From assembly GCA_051294375.1 (NCBI GenBank), contig CM119263.1, forward strand, positions 8,257,992-8,321,991: a DNA stretch of 64,000 nt. The letters run 5' to 3'. Numbering within the stretch: position 1 is the stretch's first letter; the number at the start of each line of letters is the position of its first letter. This DNA comes from Paraspadella gotoi. Lineage: Eukaryota > Chaetognatha. The notes under the pieces were generated by a model. That model ran no database searches. It was given only the letters and a program-made list of their open reading frames with translations, and had not been told where the DNA came from. Shown here piece by piece: positions 24,581 through 36,830 of the stretch. A program made the position numbers and the translations under genes.

Positions 24581-24651
24581 TTAACCTCTTGCTATTTAAA
24601 TTTGTTTTCTCTTTATATTTTTGCTTCTTCAATTCTTCTCCGCAGGTAAGG
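24581..24651 (+). promoter_or_regulatory. Second recursive splice site candidate
   Basis: TTAAC (24,581-24,585, branch-like) and a long pyrimidine-rich tract (TTTGTTTTCTCTTTATATTT, then TTGCTTCTTCAATTCTTCTC) lead to CGCAG at 24,641-24,645. GTAAGG starts at 24,646. The layout matches the site at 16,455, and both are followed within a few bases by GA-rich purine DNA. The donor has G instead of T at its sixth base, so it is slightly weaker. Confidence 0.35.
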
Positions 24652-25208
24652 TCAAGGAGAGAGAGAGCGACGGAGAGAGAGGGGAGAGAGAGAGGAGGAG
24701 AGGACGAGAGAGAAGAGAAAGAGCGATGAGAGAGAGAGAGAGAGAGAGAGTTTTAACGTCGGTGGGCGTGAAACAATGAAAGGAGGATTTTCCTCCATAA
24801 AGGCGTTTTGGGCGCCAGAAATCCGAAGAATAAAATCTTCTTTATCTTTTCTTCTTTCGTATAATTGAATATTTTGGTCGCTGCGACTCGATGAGACCTT
24901 TTTCGGTCTGTCTGTACTTAACTCTAATTTAATAATTTTTTATCTTTATTTTTATTAACTTAATCAACAAAATTAGGCATTTTGGTATAATATTCATTAG
25001 TTATATTATTGATATTTAATGGTACAAATTTAGTTGATGTAAAATAGATATTTTTAATAGAGAAAAAAATGTCTATGGAACTCCGTAGTTGTTTCCGCAA
25101 GACGGGCCCTTGGGGGGGGCGAGGGAACAAGAAAATAAAATGCGAGGAAAGAAAAAAAGATTTTCTTTTGACATCGAAACTTTGGATTCCATTGATTTCA
25201 GAGGTTAT

Positions 25209-25250
25209 GAGATTGGACTGAGATTGGACTGAGATTGGACTGAGATTGGA
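25209..25250. repeat. 11-bp tandem repeat, about four copies
   Basis: AGATTGGACTG is repeated head to tail with a partial last copy. Each copy carries ATTGG, but the compact spacing makes NF-Y use unlikely. Confidence 0.9.
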
Positions 25251-25828
25251 AGGGGAGAAGAGAGGAAAGAACAAAAAAAAGAAAGGGAGAGAGAGAAATA
25301 AAAAGGAAGAAAGATAAAGATAAAAAAAGAAAGATAAAATTAAAGAGGTAGGAGAAGAAAAATAAAGCGAATAAAAGAGGAAAATGAAACTAGAAAATAA
25401 ATATTCGTGAGTTGGAAAAAAAAAGAGGAGTGAGGCGTAGGTTTAAAAGAAAGGAATAAAAAAGGGAAAAAAAAAGAAAGGAAAAGGAAGAAAGGAAGAA
25501 GCAGAAGGAGGACGGACGAATTTCGTGCGATAAAAGAAACGGAGTAGAAACGAAGGAGATATGAAAAAGAAATGAAAATGGAGGGATTGGCTGAAAGGAA
25601 AAGGCGGTATTAAATGAAGTGAAGATCGAGAAAGAGAAGTTAACCGAAAATGAGGAAGGAACAAAGAGTGAGATTATAAAAAGAAGAACGGAAAAAAAAT
25701 ACAATTATGATATAAATAATAATTTGTTTGATGTTACGATAAATCGGGTAAAAACAATAACAGCCCCGGGGAAAAGAAAAACTGTGAGGAAGTAACGATG
25801 ATAAAAATTATGAATGTAAGACGCTGTA

Positions 25829-25874
25829 AGCTCTAAGCTCTAAGCTCTAAACTCTAAGCTCTAAGCTCTAAGCT
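25829..25874. repeat. 7-bp tandem repeat (AAGCTCT)n
   Basis: About six to seven head-to-tail heptamers, one carrying AAACTCT. The unit is not a known telomere motif; it is a simple local microsatellite. Confidence 0.9.
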
Positions 25875-26548
25875 AATATGCGTTGTTCACGATAAAAAAA
25901 AACAGCATTAAAGGATAATAAACGAAAGGGTTTTCACAAAAGGACAGAAGAAAGGAAAAAAAAAAGGGGGAATGTCTTTAGGAGGAGGAGAAAGGAATGG
26001 CATCGAATGAGGATCTAGATTAAGAAACCGAGTCGCCAACCACGATGGCTTCTAAGGACTTTTAGAGACTTTGGCAATAAGAGATAAGTTGCAGCGTTGA
26101 TGGACAATCGACCGGGCTTAAGTGAAGAGGGGGAGGGGAGAACGAGAACTGGGGTGCGAGGAAGGAAAAGAGCGAGAGACGTCCTCTCAGCTCCGGCGGG
26201 GGATGAGAGTGAAAGTCAAACCGATCCTCACAAATGTCTCTTTTGTGAAGAAAATGACCAGGAGTGATTTACTGCTATCATTTCCTTTCTCGGGTAAGGA
26301 AACTTTTTTTTCTCTCTCTCTCTTTCCATCTTTACGCCATTTTTTTTTCTCTCTCTTGCAAAAAAATATTCTCTGTCAGTTCTCCGCACACTCCGAAGAA
26401 TTAAATCAAGGAAACCTCTTTATCTCCCTCTCTCTCTCTCTCTCTTTTTCGTGCGACGATAGAACATTTCATCTCCTCTGATGGAGCGAATCGTAGACTC
26501 TCGGCTCCAGCGCAGGAGCGAGACCGCATTTTAAGCACCGACGAGGGG

Positions 26549-26654
<106 letters not shown>

Positions 26655-26985
26655 TCCGAGCGCCATCGGCTGGAGCGAGGCAACTCTTTAAGCCCCGAGA
26701 GAAGAAGTCAAGAGAAGATTCTCTCGATCGGCGATATCGCTTTCTTAGGCTGAACCCCATTGAACTCTGTTGGTGGAAACTCGATCGTATTTGCGATTTC
26801 TCGATCCGCCGAGGCGCCTTAATGTCGCAATGATTTTTAGCTTTAACCATCTTCGCGTAAAACTGGGAGTCGTTCTAGTATTTATTTATATATTCATCTC
26901 ATTTAAAGGGTCAACTGTCTAAACGACACTTATTTTGATTTTATTATAATTTTTTTCCCCTTTTTTTACGTCGAAAACGACCCAA

Positions 26986-28716
26986 ATGACGTTTCCTTCG
27001 ATAGAGCAAAAAAAAAAAATTCGTTAGCAACCCACCCATGTGTTCGCTCACTCTTCTTCGCCTTGCCTTCGCATGCTCTGCCTTGCCTCTCAGCTCGCTC
27101 AGTGTTTTCTCTAAATCGCCCAGTCTGTCCCAGTAACCGTTGACCCATTACGCTTCCTCTCGCGCTGTTCTTCTTTCTCTTTCAGATGGCACCGTTCCAC
27201 TCCCTCGATGCTTTCCTCGAAATTCTCCCTTCTTTTCTTGGGCATATACGNNNNNNNNNNNNNNNNNNNNNNNNNNNNNNNNNNNNNNNNNNNNNNNNNN
27301 NNNNNNNNNNNNNNNNNNNNNNNNNNNNNNNNNNNNNNNNNNNNNNNNNNNNNNNNNNNNNNNNNNNNNNNNNNNNNNNNNNNNNNNNNNNNNNNNNNNN
27401 NNNNNNNNNNNNNNNNNNNNNNNNNNNNNNNNNNNNNNNNNNNNNNNNNNNNNNNNNNNNNNNNNNNNNNNNNNNNNNNNNNNNNNNNNNNNNNNNNNNN
27501 NNNNNNNNNNNNNNNNNNNNNNNNNNNNNNNNNNNNNNNNNNNNNNNNNNNNNNNNNNNNNNNNNNNNNNGGGAAGGAGGGAAAAGGAACGGAGAAAGAA
27601 AAGGAAAGGAGCGAGGAAAGGAAGGGAGAAGGAAAAGAAAAGAAGCGAGGAAAGAAAGGGAGAAAGAAAAGGAAAGGAGCGAGGAAAGGAAGAGAGTCTT
27701 GTGAATTGTTTCTTCCTTTCATCCAAATGGAAGGAGATCAAAGAGGTCGTTTTAAAGCAAAAAAGCAGCCAAACAGATAAGGATAGAAGTCGGGGGGGGG
27801 GAGGTGGAGGAAAAAGGGAAATAAAAGGATGAAGAGGGAAACATGGAAAGCGGAGGAAAAAGAAGAAGAAAGAGTTAAGAAACAGAATTGTTAATAAAAA
27901 TAAGTAAAGGAAGAAGAGCGAGAGGTTTAGTTTTCAAAATTTATGTTTAGTTATTTTTTTTTTAAATTTACATCTCAATTCAAAAGTAAAAATTAGACTG
28001 GCCCGACGGCCCTGTCTTTAATAGAGATAATGTAAGACAATTGATAAGAAAGACGCGAAGCACATTAGTTAATCTATATAGAGGGATTTGTAAACTATTT
28101 TTTTCAATATCTGAGTTCTCAGTCAGACGCCCCCGTCGTCCTCATCCCAGAATCCGGTTTGTTACCGAGACGCTTTTTCCAAATTTGGCTTGTGAGACAT
28201 TTTGAACTTTAACTCATCGGGCTTCGCTCGCTCTCGACTCTCGACTCTTCGAAGGAAACTCGTCTCGTAGATTTTTCCAGGTTTATGTCGCGAGGGAAAT
28301 GGGGTCGTCTTAAGGTAAAGGACATGACGAGGCGCTAAGTCAGTGGGCGTGACAGAAGGGGGAGTGTGTGACGAGGGAGGCGTGGCTGAGGAGTGAATAG
28401 GTGTGTGACATGAGCAAGAATTGCGTGAGATGGGGTGACAGAGAGGAATATGACAAAGAGTGAAAATTTTAAAAAATGGAAAATGTGAAAGAGTGAAAGT
28501 ATATAAGAGGATGTGATATGGTCTTGGCGTGGTGTTACGAGAATTGTATAATTCCGCAAAGAGTATTATGGAATTGCAAATGCCAGCGTGACAATAAACG
28601 ATATTTCCTAAACAGAAAAATGTCGGTAGGAATGACAAAGCGCGGCTTTCTACGAAGGAGTGCTGACAGAGTTCAGAAGTCACGCAACCAAATTTCAAAC
28701 TCGAGAGTTATGAAGA
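26986..28716 (+). repeat. Inverted repeat 2, left arm
   Basis: Reverse complement of 29,001-30,892 apart from indels. Anchors are GACGTTTCCTTCGATAG near 26,988 (matched near 30,880), CTTTGATCTCC-type sequence near 27,738 (matched near 30,030), and TCGAGAGTTATGAAGA at 28,701 (matched at 29,001). The arm holds a 320-N gap at 27,251-27,570. No gene was recognised. Frames in this arm reappear as reverse frames in the other. Confidence 0.9.
27251..27570. other. Assembly gap (320 N)
   Basis: The gap lies inside the left arm of inverted repeat 2. The matching part of the right arm (about 30,240-30,640) is CT-rich low-complexity DNA, which probably explains the gap. Confidence 0.99.
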
Positions 28717-28764
28717 AATTCGCTCTCTCTACTCTCTCTCTCTCTCTCCTCTCTCTCTCTTCCT

Positions 28765-28806
<42 letters not shown>

Positions 28807-29000
28807 AACATTATTCAATCTCCTCCCCCCTTTCGACTCCGCCTCATTTTTGCCCGGAATCTTTTGGCCCGCCAACCTCGGAGTTTTCTACTCTTTTGTT
28901 CCCCAGGGGCGAGGTAGTTTGCGTCTTCCCGATGTTTTGCCCCCGCCGCCCTCCCCCCCCTCTTTCCCCGTTGGGCCGTTAAAATTCTCTTTCCCCTTTT
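28717..29000. other. Spacer of inverted repeat 2 with (CT)n
   Basis: The spacer starts with interrupted CT repeats (28,725-28,804). It continues with C-rich DNA (CCCCGCCGCCCTCCCCCC near 28,945) before the right arm begins. Confidence 0.7.
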
Positions 29001-30892
29001 TCTTCATAACTCTCGAGTTTTGAAGATTTTGCGTTGCCAGTGACTTCTGAACTCTGTCAGCACTCCTTTCGTAGAAAGCCGCGCTTTGTCATTCCTACCG
29101 ACCATTTTCTGTTTAGGAAATAGTCGTTATGTCCATCGCTGATGCACTTTGCTAGATTCCATAATACTACTTTCGGAATCGTTTTATACAAATTCTGCAG
29201 CTAAGACACCACGCCAAGACCATATCACATCCTGACCTTATACTACTTTCACTCTTTCACATTTTCCATTTTTTTAAAATTTTCACTCTTTTGTCATATT
29301 CCTACTCTGTCACCCCATCTCAACGCAATTCTTAGCTCATGTCACACACCTAATTCACTCCTCAGCCACGCCTCCCTCGTCACACACTCCCCCTTCTGTC
29401 ACGCCCACTGACTTAGCGCCTCGTCATGCCTTTACCTTAAGACGACCCATTTCCTCGCGACATAAAACCTTGGAAAAATCTACGAGTACGAGTTTCCTTA
29501 CGAAAGAGTCGAGAGTCGAGAGCGAGCCCGAGCCATGAGTTTAAGTTCAAAATGCCTCACAAGCAAATTTTGGAAAAAGGCGTCCGGGTAACAAAGCCGG
29601 ATTCTGGGATGAGCGACGACGGGGGGCGTCTGACTAGAACTCAGATATTGAAAAATAGTCTTACGAAATCTCCTCTATATAGATTAACTAATGCTGCTTC
29701 GCGTGCTATTCTTATCATTGCTTCTTACATTATCTCTATTAAAGACAAGGGCCGTCGGGCCAGTCTAATTTTTACTTTTAGAATTGAGATGTAAATTAAA
29801 AAAAAAAAATAAACTAATACATAAAATTTTGAAAACTTTAAACCTTCTCGCTCTTCTTCCTTTACTTTATTTTTATTAACAATTCTGTTTCTAACTCTTT
29901 TCATTTCTTTTTCCTCCGCTTTCCATGTATTTCCTCTTCATCCTTTTTATTTCCCCTTTTTCCTCCACCTCCCCCCCCCGACTTCTATCCTTATCTGTTT
30001 GGGCCTGCTTTTTTGCTTTAAAACGACCTCTTTGATCTCCCTTCCAATTTTGGACGTAAAGAAAGAAAACAATTTTCACAAGACTCTCTTCCTTTACTCG
30101 CCTCCTTTCCTTTCTCTTCTCCCTTGTCTTTCCTCGCTTCTTTTCTTTTCCTCTGCTCCCTTCCTTTCCTCGCTCCTTTCCTTTTCTTTCTCGCGCTTCC
30201 TTTTCCCCTCCTTCTCCTTCCTCTCTCTCTAAGTTTTTCCTCTCTTACTTTCGCTATCTTTTCTTCCGGCCACTCCCACTATCCCTCTCTCTCTCATCTC
30301 TCTCTGCTCCCTCTCATCTCTCCTCTCTTCTCTCTCTCTCCTCTCCTCTCTCTCTCTAGCCTCTCTTCTCTATTACTCTTTACTGTTTATTTTTCCTCGC
30401 TTGCTGTTTTCCTTTCTGCCTAACTCTCTCTCTCTCTCTCTCCTCTCTCTCCCTCGATCATCTCTCTCCTCTCTCTTCCTCTCTCTCTCTCTCTCTCACT
30501 TCTTCCCCCCCCCTTTTCCGCCGACACAAAAAGCGATCTCGAACTTAATCGTTCCAATGATTGTGCTTGAATCCACCGTCCTCCCGTAACCGGTTTGAGT
30601 GGAGGGGGGGGTAGGGGGCTCGAACGCAGGAGGCGAGGTCGTAATGCCCAAGAAAAAAGGGAGAACGAAAACATCGAAGGGAGTGAACGCTGGCCAATCT
30701 GAAAGAGAAAGAAGAACAGCGCGAGAGGAAGCGAATGGTGTCAACCGGTTATGGACAGACTGGCGATATGAGAAAACCATGAGCGCATGCTAGAGGGCAA
30801 GCAGAGCATCCGATAGGCAAGGCGAAGAAGAGTGAAGCGAACACTATGTGTGACTAACGATTTTTTTTTTTGCCTATCGAAGGAAACGTCCA
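29001..30892 (-). repeat. Inverted repeat 2, right arm
   Basis: Reverse complement of 26,986-28,716. It is longer than the left arm because of net insertions and because the left arm has a gap. It ends a few bases before a 25-N gap at 30,904, so the duplicated block runs up to an assembly join. Confidence 0.9.
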
Positions 30893-30903
30893 TTGGATCT
30901 CTC

Positions 30904-30928
30904 NNNNNNNNNNNNNNNNNNNNNNNNN
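30904..30928. other. Assembly gap (25 N)
   Basis: Fixed-length gap at the outer edge of inverted repeat 2. Confidence 0.99.
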
Positions 30929-31360
30929 AGGGATTTAGAGAAACTGGAAAACGTGGAAAGGAGAAAGGAAAAATATTCCAGACTGAGAACCAGCGTTTTC
31001 GTCGTTGTCGTCGACGTCGACGTCGTCTGTTTGTCGCGACGATCGAGTCTCGTAAATGAAGCCGTTTGGGATAGAGAGAAGAAAGAAGTGGGAGGGTAAG
31101 GCAGAAAAGTGGGTAAATAGGTAGGAACTTGGGAGATGAAAGAATTGAAAGGAGAAACAGAAAAAACAAAGAGCTAGAGAGAAAAGAAAATAAAAATTTG
31201 AGAAAAAAACCAAAGAAGTTGGATGAGAAAACAAGGATAGGAGAAAGGAGGTGAAAAGAAAAACAAATCGAAATAGAAAAAGGAAATGGAATAAGAGAAA
31301 AAAAGGGTTAAAGGAAAGAGAATCGCGGAGGTCAGAAAAAATAAAAGAAGGTGAAAGAAT

Positions 31361-31421
<61 letters not shown>

Positions 31422-32492
31422 ACAGGATGACAGAGTGAAAATGGGAATATAGAGAAGGAATAGAGAAGTGGCTAATGAGAGGCGCCGTCTGACGCCACGT
31501 AGGAGTGGGGCAGGAAGAGGAAGAGGAAGAAGCGGAGGCGGAGGAGGAGGAAGAGGATGAGGAATGGATGGAGAACGTGGAAGAATCATTGGAGAGAATG
31601 AGATTAAATATGTAAATAAATAAAAAAAACCTTTAAAAAAATTTTCTGTATTATATTCCTATTTTACTTTTATTTTTTCGAATAAATTATAATTAAAAAT
31701 AGAATTCGTTAAATTATGAGTCGACTCTGTTGAGTGACATTTTGATCGAATAACCGTTTTAAAGCCGATGTTTGTTTTTTTTTGAATGGTAATATAAAAT
31801 CTCAGTTTTATTGCTAACATTTTACATAATAAAAATATTTTGGAGTATAACTCAGTGAGGAGCCGATCGATGAAATGAATCGGTGGATTGGAAATGGAAA
31901 GAGCGACGCCGGCGTCGGTTGCGACTTTGGTTCCACTTTCCATTTCGCGCCACTCGGCGCTGATGAGTCTTCCTCTACTTTCAATTACAACAACAAATTC
32001 CCTTCTCTGCGCCAGATTTATCAGTTGGATAAAAACTGCATTAACTTCGCCGGTTTTAACCGTTGGGCTTTTTCTATTTCATACGGATTTAATATACGGG
32101 GATTTAAAACTCTGAAAACAAAACATTTCGCTAAGCAGCGAAACGGATACATGACAGACTTGCAGTGACAATGTCTCTAAAAAATTCTCCGCGTTTTATG
32201 GATTCCCACGTACAATATGCCGCAATACTAGCTGAAGAGGAAATCTCCGCCCCACAAAGAGGTCGCGCATAATCACCTTAGAAAATTTGTCAACCGTGAG
32301 AGACTTCGGTTCAAGCCTTTCCCTTAAAACGAAGCGAGAGAGAGAGAGAGTGAAAGAGAGAGGGAGAGAAAGAGTGGGTGAGGGAGCGCATGGAGGATGA
32401 AAAAAAGAGATAGAGAGAGAGACACAGAGAGACCAGAGAAAGACAGAGAGAGCAGCCCAGACTGAAGGACGAAACCAAAAAAAGAGAGAAAG
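30929..32492. other. Mixed DNA, no supported gene
   Basis: A purine-rich segment (31,080-31,620) contains a (GA)n tract at 31,366-31,418. AT-rich unique DNA follows. The overlapping frames at 31,875-32,168 and 31,888-32,115 (+) have mixed composition but no recognised domain. Confidence 0.35.
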
Positions 32493-32600
32493 AGATAGAG
32501 TTGGAGAAAGAGATAGAGTTGGAGAAAGAGACAGAGTTGGAGAAAGAGACAGAGTTGGAGAAAGAGACAGAGTTGGAGAAAGAGACACAGTTGGAGAAAG
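32493..32600. repeat. 18-bp tandem repeat, six copies
   Basis: The unit is AGACAGAGTTGGAGAAAG, with AGATAGAG and AGACACAG variants. Because 18 is a multiple of three, all minus-strand frames stay open and give hexapeptide repeats (for example SFSNSV). That is not evidence for a protein. Confidence 0.95.
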
Positions 32601-32719
32601 AGAAAGGCAGCAGACTGATATGCAAACCGAGTGAAACATACAGACACTGAGGGACAGAGACGGACCGAAGACAGACAGGCAAGAATCCCGTGAAAGGAAG
32701 AAAAAAAGTTGGAGCGAAA

Positions 32720-33020
32720 NNNNNNNNNNNNNNNNNNNNNNNNNNNNNNNNNNNNNNNNNNNNNNNNNNNNNNNNNNNNNNNNNNNNNNNNNNNNNNNNN
32801 NNNNNNNNNNNNNNNNNNNNNNNNNNNNNNNNNNNNNNNNNNNNNNNNNNNNNNNNNNNNNNNNNNNNNNNNNNNNNNNNNNNNNNNNNNNNNNNNNNNN
32901 NNNNNNNNNNNNNNNNNNNNNNNNNNNNNNNNNNNNNNNNNNNNNNNNNNNNNNNNNNNNNNNNNNNNNNNNNNNNNNNNNNNNNNNNNNNNNNNNNNNN
33001 NNNNNNNNNNNNNNNNNNNN
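32720..33020. other. Assembly gap (301 N)
   Basis: Gap in purine-rich DNA. The 407-residue minus-strand frame across 32,196-33,419 depends on it and on S/L repeats. Confidence 0.99.
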
Positions 33021-33539
33021 GCGAAAAAAATACCCTTTGTTATTTATATGAGGCAGAAAAGTACGTGTTAGGTTGAGGAGAGAAGGAGAGAGGGAGAGGA
33101 GAGAGAGAGGAGAGAGAGAGGAGAGAGAGAGAAGACAGAGAGGATGGGGAGACGGATGGAAGAGAGGAGGAAGATGCGAGTGGAGCGAGTAAGAGAAGGA
33201 GGGGGGAGGGCGAGGAGAGGAGGAGAGAGAAAGAGAGGGACGAAGACCGAGAAGAGGAGAGGAGAGAGAGAGAGAGAGAGACTGAGACGGATTTCGCCTT
33301 TTGAGTTGATTTCCCAGACGGATCACCCCGTTTGGCACGGAAAAAGGTTGAGGAACGGTTCCTTTCGGCGCCTCGAAATCAACCCACCTCCCTCGCCGAC
33401 CCCGCCACCTGCACCGCATTACCTTACTTTCTCACTACCTAACATTCCTCAACCTTTCCTCCCTCTTTTTTCTTTTTCTCATTCTCTTCCTCTCGATTTT
33501 TTTCATTTGAACGGAGGTGAAGAGGAAGAAGGAAAGAGA

Positions 33540-34095
33540 TGAGTTGGAAGAAGATGAGATGAAGCGGAATTGATCGGATGGTTGGGGATTTGGGGATTGG
33601 AGACTGGGGATTGTGGAGGGATTTGAAGTTTGAACCGGGGATAAGTTGGGGCGAGACGGGGAACAGAAGAGATGGAAAGTATATTAAGGATTGAAGACGA
33701 AACGGGACGAACGTTAAGCGACCAGGAGATGAGTTTTTTTGGCCTTATTTTCCCAGAATGCCCCAGTCCATTTTAAATTCAAAATAGAGGTAATTTTTTT
33801 AAGTTTTGAGTTAAGGATTCGGTTGATATTAAGGTTGAGGATTAAGTTAGGGATTAAGTTAGGGATTAAGGTTAGAGATTATGGGTTTAAATTTAAGGTA
33901 CGAGATTAGAGGATAGAAATTAAGGATAAAGTCAGATTTTGGGATTAGGATTCGGTTAGAGTTTGAGATTAGGTTTAAGGATAAGAGTTAGATTATACGT
34001 TAAAAAAAATTATTTAAGATATATATTAAGATTAAAATTAAATTATTTTATATAAGACCAGAAAAATGGCACTCTCGAGTTTTTTGTCTTCAGGA
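33540..34095 (+). repeat. Diverged inverted duplication, left copy
   Basis: Its reverse complement aligns with 35,920-36,830. Anchors are GGGTTTAAATTTAAGGTACG (33,883-33,902, matched near 36,217-36,236), GACGAACGTTAAGCGAC near 33,706 (matched near 36,530), and TTATATAAGACCAG near 34,047 (matched near 35,955). Substitutions as well as indels separate the copies, unlike inverted repeats 1-4. The left copy contains GGATTAAGTTA-type short repeats (33,838-33,870). Confidence 0.7.
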
Positions 34096-35919
34096 ACATT
34101 AATAGAATTAAAGGGGAATTAAAAGTTGAGATATGCGGAGTCGAAGAAAGGAGGATCGTGGGAGGAGAAGGAGGGCGAACAAATTTGACGAGTCGAAACG
34201 ATTTTCTCGATGAGGAGTCGGAATATATGTATATATATTTGAAATTTACTTTTTTTTATTCAGGATCAGGGGAAGGGAGGTTAATGATGGGAAAAGGGAT
34301 CCGAGGCGCGCGCCAGGAATGGATATGGCCAGATTACATCGACGGCGAATCTACTTTCGTTGCGTTGATGTGCGCGGTGGAATTCGACCTGCCACTCTTC
34401 ACTCTAGTAAAGCTTGAGATGCGGCTGAGGAGTGAACTGGACGAGAGAGAGCGACGAGCAGAGAGAGTTGAAAAAAGGAAGAGAAAAGAAGAAAGAGAGG
34501 ATGGGAAAGGAAGAGTGGAGTTATGAGGAGACGAGAGAAAGATGACGATAAGAAGCAGAGGAGATGAGATGAAAGCTGAGGAACGGATATCGACCAGAGA
34601 AGACGAACGTGATGAGAGATGATGATGAGTTAGGAAGTTCTTAATGACAGTGCGCAGGTTCGAATCGTGAGATCCACACTTAGATTGTTAGAGACTCCAG
34701 CGGGCGGAAGTAGTCTTGAGCCAGGTAACCACCTGACGGAGGCGCTCAGGCAGAGAGACCAGGGCAGGCTCGCGCGAGGACAGCTGGATGAGATCAATAC
34801 CGAGAATCCAACCGAGAAGACGCAAGAACGCGTAAAGGTTAGTATGTACGCGCAGATGCGACGAGGACTCCAAGAGGAGAGCAGAGCAAGAACCGACAAG
34901 CCTGTGATACCGATAGAAAATAGTCGACTGGTTCAGACCTCCTCTAACTCTGCCGCCATCCGTATCAATTCCATTCCCATTTTTCCTGCCTCCGCGCGCA
35001 TCACGAACCTCGCAGATCCCTGCCTTCCCTACAAGAGTGCATTTCAACCTCCCTTCCCCTGTATCACATTCTGATCTGGTGTAATAAAACAAAAGGTAGT
35101 ATAATTTTCAAAGATAACTATCATTATAACATATATCGCACCGACCTCCTCATCCGGTGAGTAAACTTACAATCGTTTTCGTTCGAACCTCTTGTTGACG
35201 TCAAAAAAACAATTGGACCGACCTGCCACGTTTGTCCACAATTTATCTTTGGTGCGGTCCTCCTTTCCATCTGTAGTATGACATAAATTGTTTGGTTCAA
35301 CAGCGAGCACCCACTCCCCGCCTCGACTGTCTTCCTGGTTGTTTTCTGCACGCCTCCCTCTCTCTCTCACTCGATTTCTTCCTCCTCTCTCTTCTTCTCT
35401 CTCGTCATCTCTCTCCTTCTCTCCTCCTCCTGTCTTCTCTCTCTCTCTCTCTCTTCCTCTCTGCATACTCTTCCTACATCCTCACATTTTTTCAGTACGT
35501 TAAACTCTTTTATTTTTACTTTATTGTTTAATTTGCCCCCTGTTGAATTCTATCCTAATTATTCATATGCTCTACCAATTATTTTCTCCCTCCTTCATCC
35601 TGAAGACGAAAAAACTCCTCGCCTCCATTTCTTAAAGTGCTCGTATCTACAGCGAATTCGAAGTAAAGGAGTTTTTTTTTGAGAAAAGTAACAATAGAAA
35701 CGGGATAGAAAGAGAAAAAGAAAAAAAAAAGAAAAAGAATAGTAGAAAGGAGAGAAGTGAACAAAATCAGCATAGGAAAAGGAAGTAAAGGGATGGAAAG
35801 GAGAAAAGTTAAAATAAAGATAAAAGAGCAGGAAAAGGGTAAAAACTCATAGATAGGGAAAAATTAAACAAAAATATAGAGGTATTAGTTAAAAGGAAGA
35901 AAAGTGGGCCTAAGAAGTT
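34096..35919. other. Interior between diverged inverted copies
   Basis: This DNA has several overlapping frames. At 34,667-35,074 (+, 135 codons) and 34,688-35,092 (-, 134 codons) long frames oppose each other; neither has a domain I know. A 3' splice-like TTTTTTTTATTCAG lies near 34,262. GGTTCGAATC near 34,652 matches a Pol III B box but has no partner A box. A CT-rich stretch lies at about 35,355-35,460. If the flanking copies are terminal inverted repeats, this would be the element's interior, but no transposase is recognisable. Confidence 0.3.
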
Positions 35920-36830
35920 AGATGGCCAAGATTTTTTTTAGCCTGGTCTTTGGGTATATAAAATTCAATTTGAAATTTAAATCTTAATAATATTGATGAT
36001 TCCTGAATTAAATATTTTTAAGGTTTAAAACGAGTAAAAACTGTCCATTTGGTAAAATATAATTTATAACGGTGCTTAACCTCATTATCCTTAATTAACT
36101 TAAATCTCAAACAAGTGACTAAATGTTTCCGAAAATCCCCATAGAATCCCATACAAAATATAAATTCTAGAAAAGAACTTTTAAATTCCTTTAATTTCTT
36201 ATTCCTTCTATCTCGTACCTTAAATTTAAACCCATAATCTCAACCTTAATCAATTTAATCACCATAACTAATCCATCAACAACTTTTTAATAACTCATAT
36301 AAAATTTCAACGATAATCGAAAATTAGACACACTCACACAGTATAGGGAAGGGAAATTAAAGAAGGTAATTTGATGCCACATCTCTTTAACTCAAAACTC
36401 TAAGAAAAAACAAGATTTACCTCCCCTATTGTAGAAATTATATTATGATATAGATCATGGGCGGGCATTCTAGGGTCATTTCGATTATAAATGTGGCTCA
36501 AAAAAAAACTCAAATTCATCATAACAACTAGGCGTCGCCTTAACGTGTGTTCGGTTGTCAATAACTATCTTTTAATACCTGTCGTTGTCAAATCTTCGTC
36601 TCTTCCCTGTGTCTTTCAATTCGCCTTTAATATACTTGTAGCCATCTCTTATTTGATTACCCTTACGGTCTTGCCCCATATCTTTATCCCTCTCAGGCTC
36701 TCATATCAAACTTCAAATCCAGATTCACACCTCCACCAGACTTCCTCCAGTCTTCCAATCCCCATATGCATCCATTGCCACCATCGATGCTCAAAGTTCC
36801 CGTCCTCATCTCATCTTTCTTCTCCAACTT
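35920..36830 (-). repeat. Diverged inverted duplication, right copy
   Basis: Reverse-orientation copy of 33,540-34,095, longer because of insertions (for example around 36,290-36,400). It ends near 36,830 without an obvious terminal motif or target-site duplication. Confidence 0.65.

Noticed and set aside
25829-25874. Telomere repeat (AAGCTCT)n
   Set aside because: The heptamer is not a known telomere motif and is only about 46 bp long.
27111-27832. Several frames of 170-230 codons on both strands
   Set aside because: They span the 320-N gap, and the rest is GGAAAGG-type low-complexity DNA.
32196-33419. 407-residue minus-strand frame, longest in the window
   Set aside because: About 100 residues are N gap and the rest is SLSL/SFSN repeat. 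No ordinary protein part remains.
34645-34670. GGTTCGAATC B-box as a tRNA gene
   Set aside because: The B box is perfect, but no A box, anticodon arm or acceptor pairing lies upstream at the needed distance.
34667-35092. 135-codon + frame and 134-codon - frame over the same DNA
   Set aside because: Composition is protein-like, but opposing frames of equal length, no domain and no splice context make chance more likely. Left inside the interior entry.
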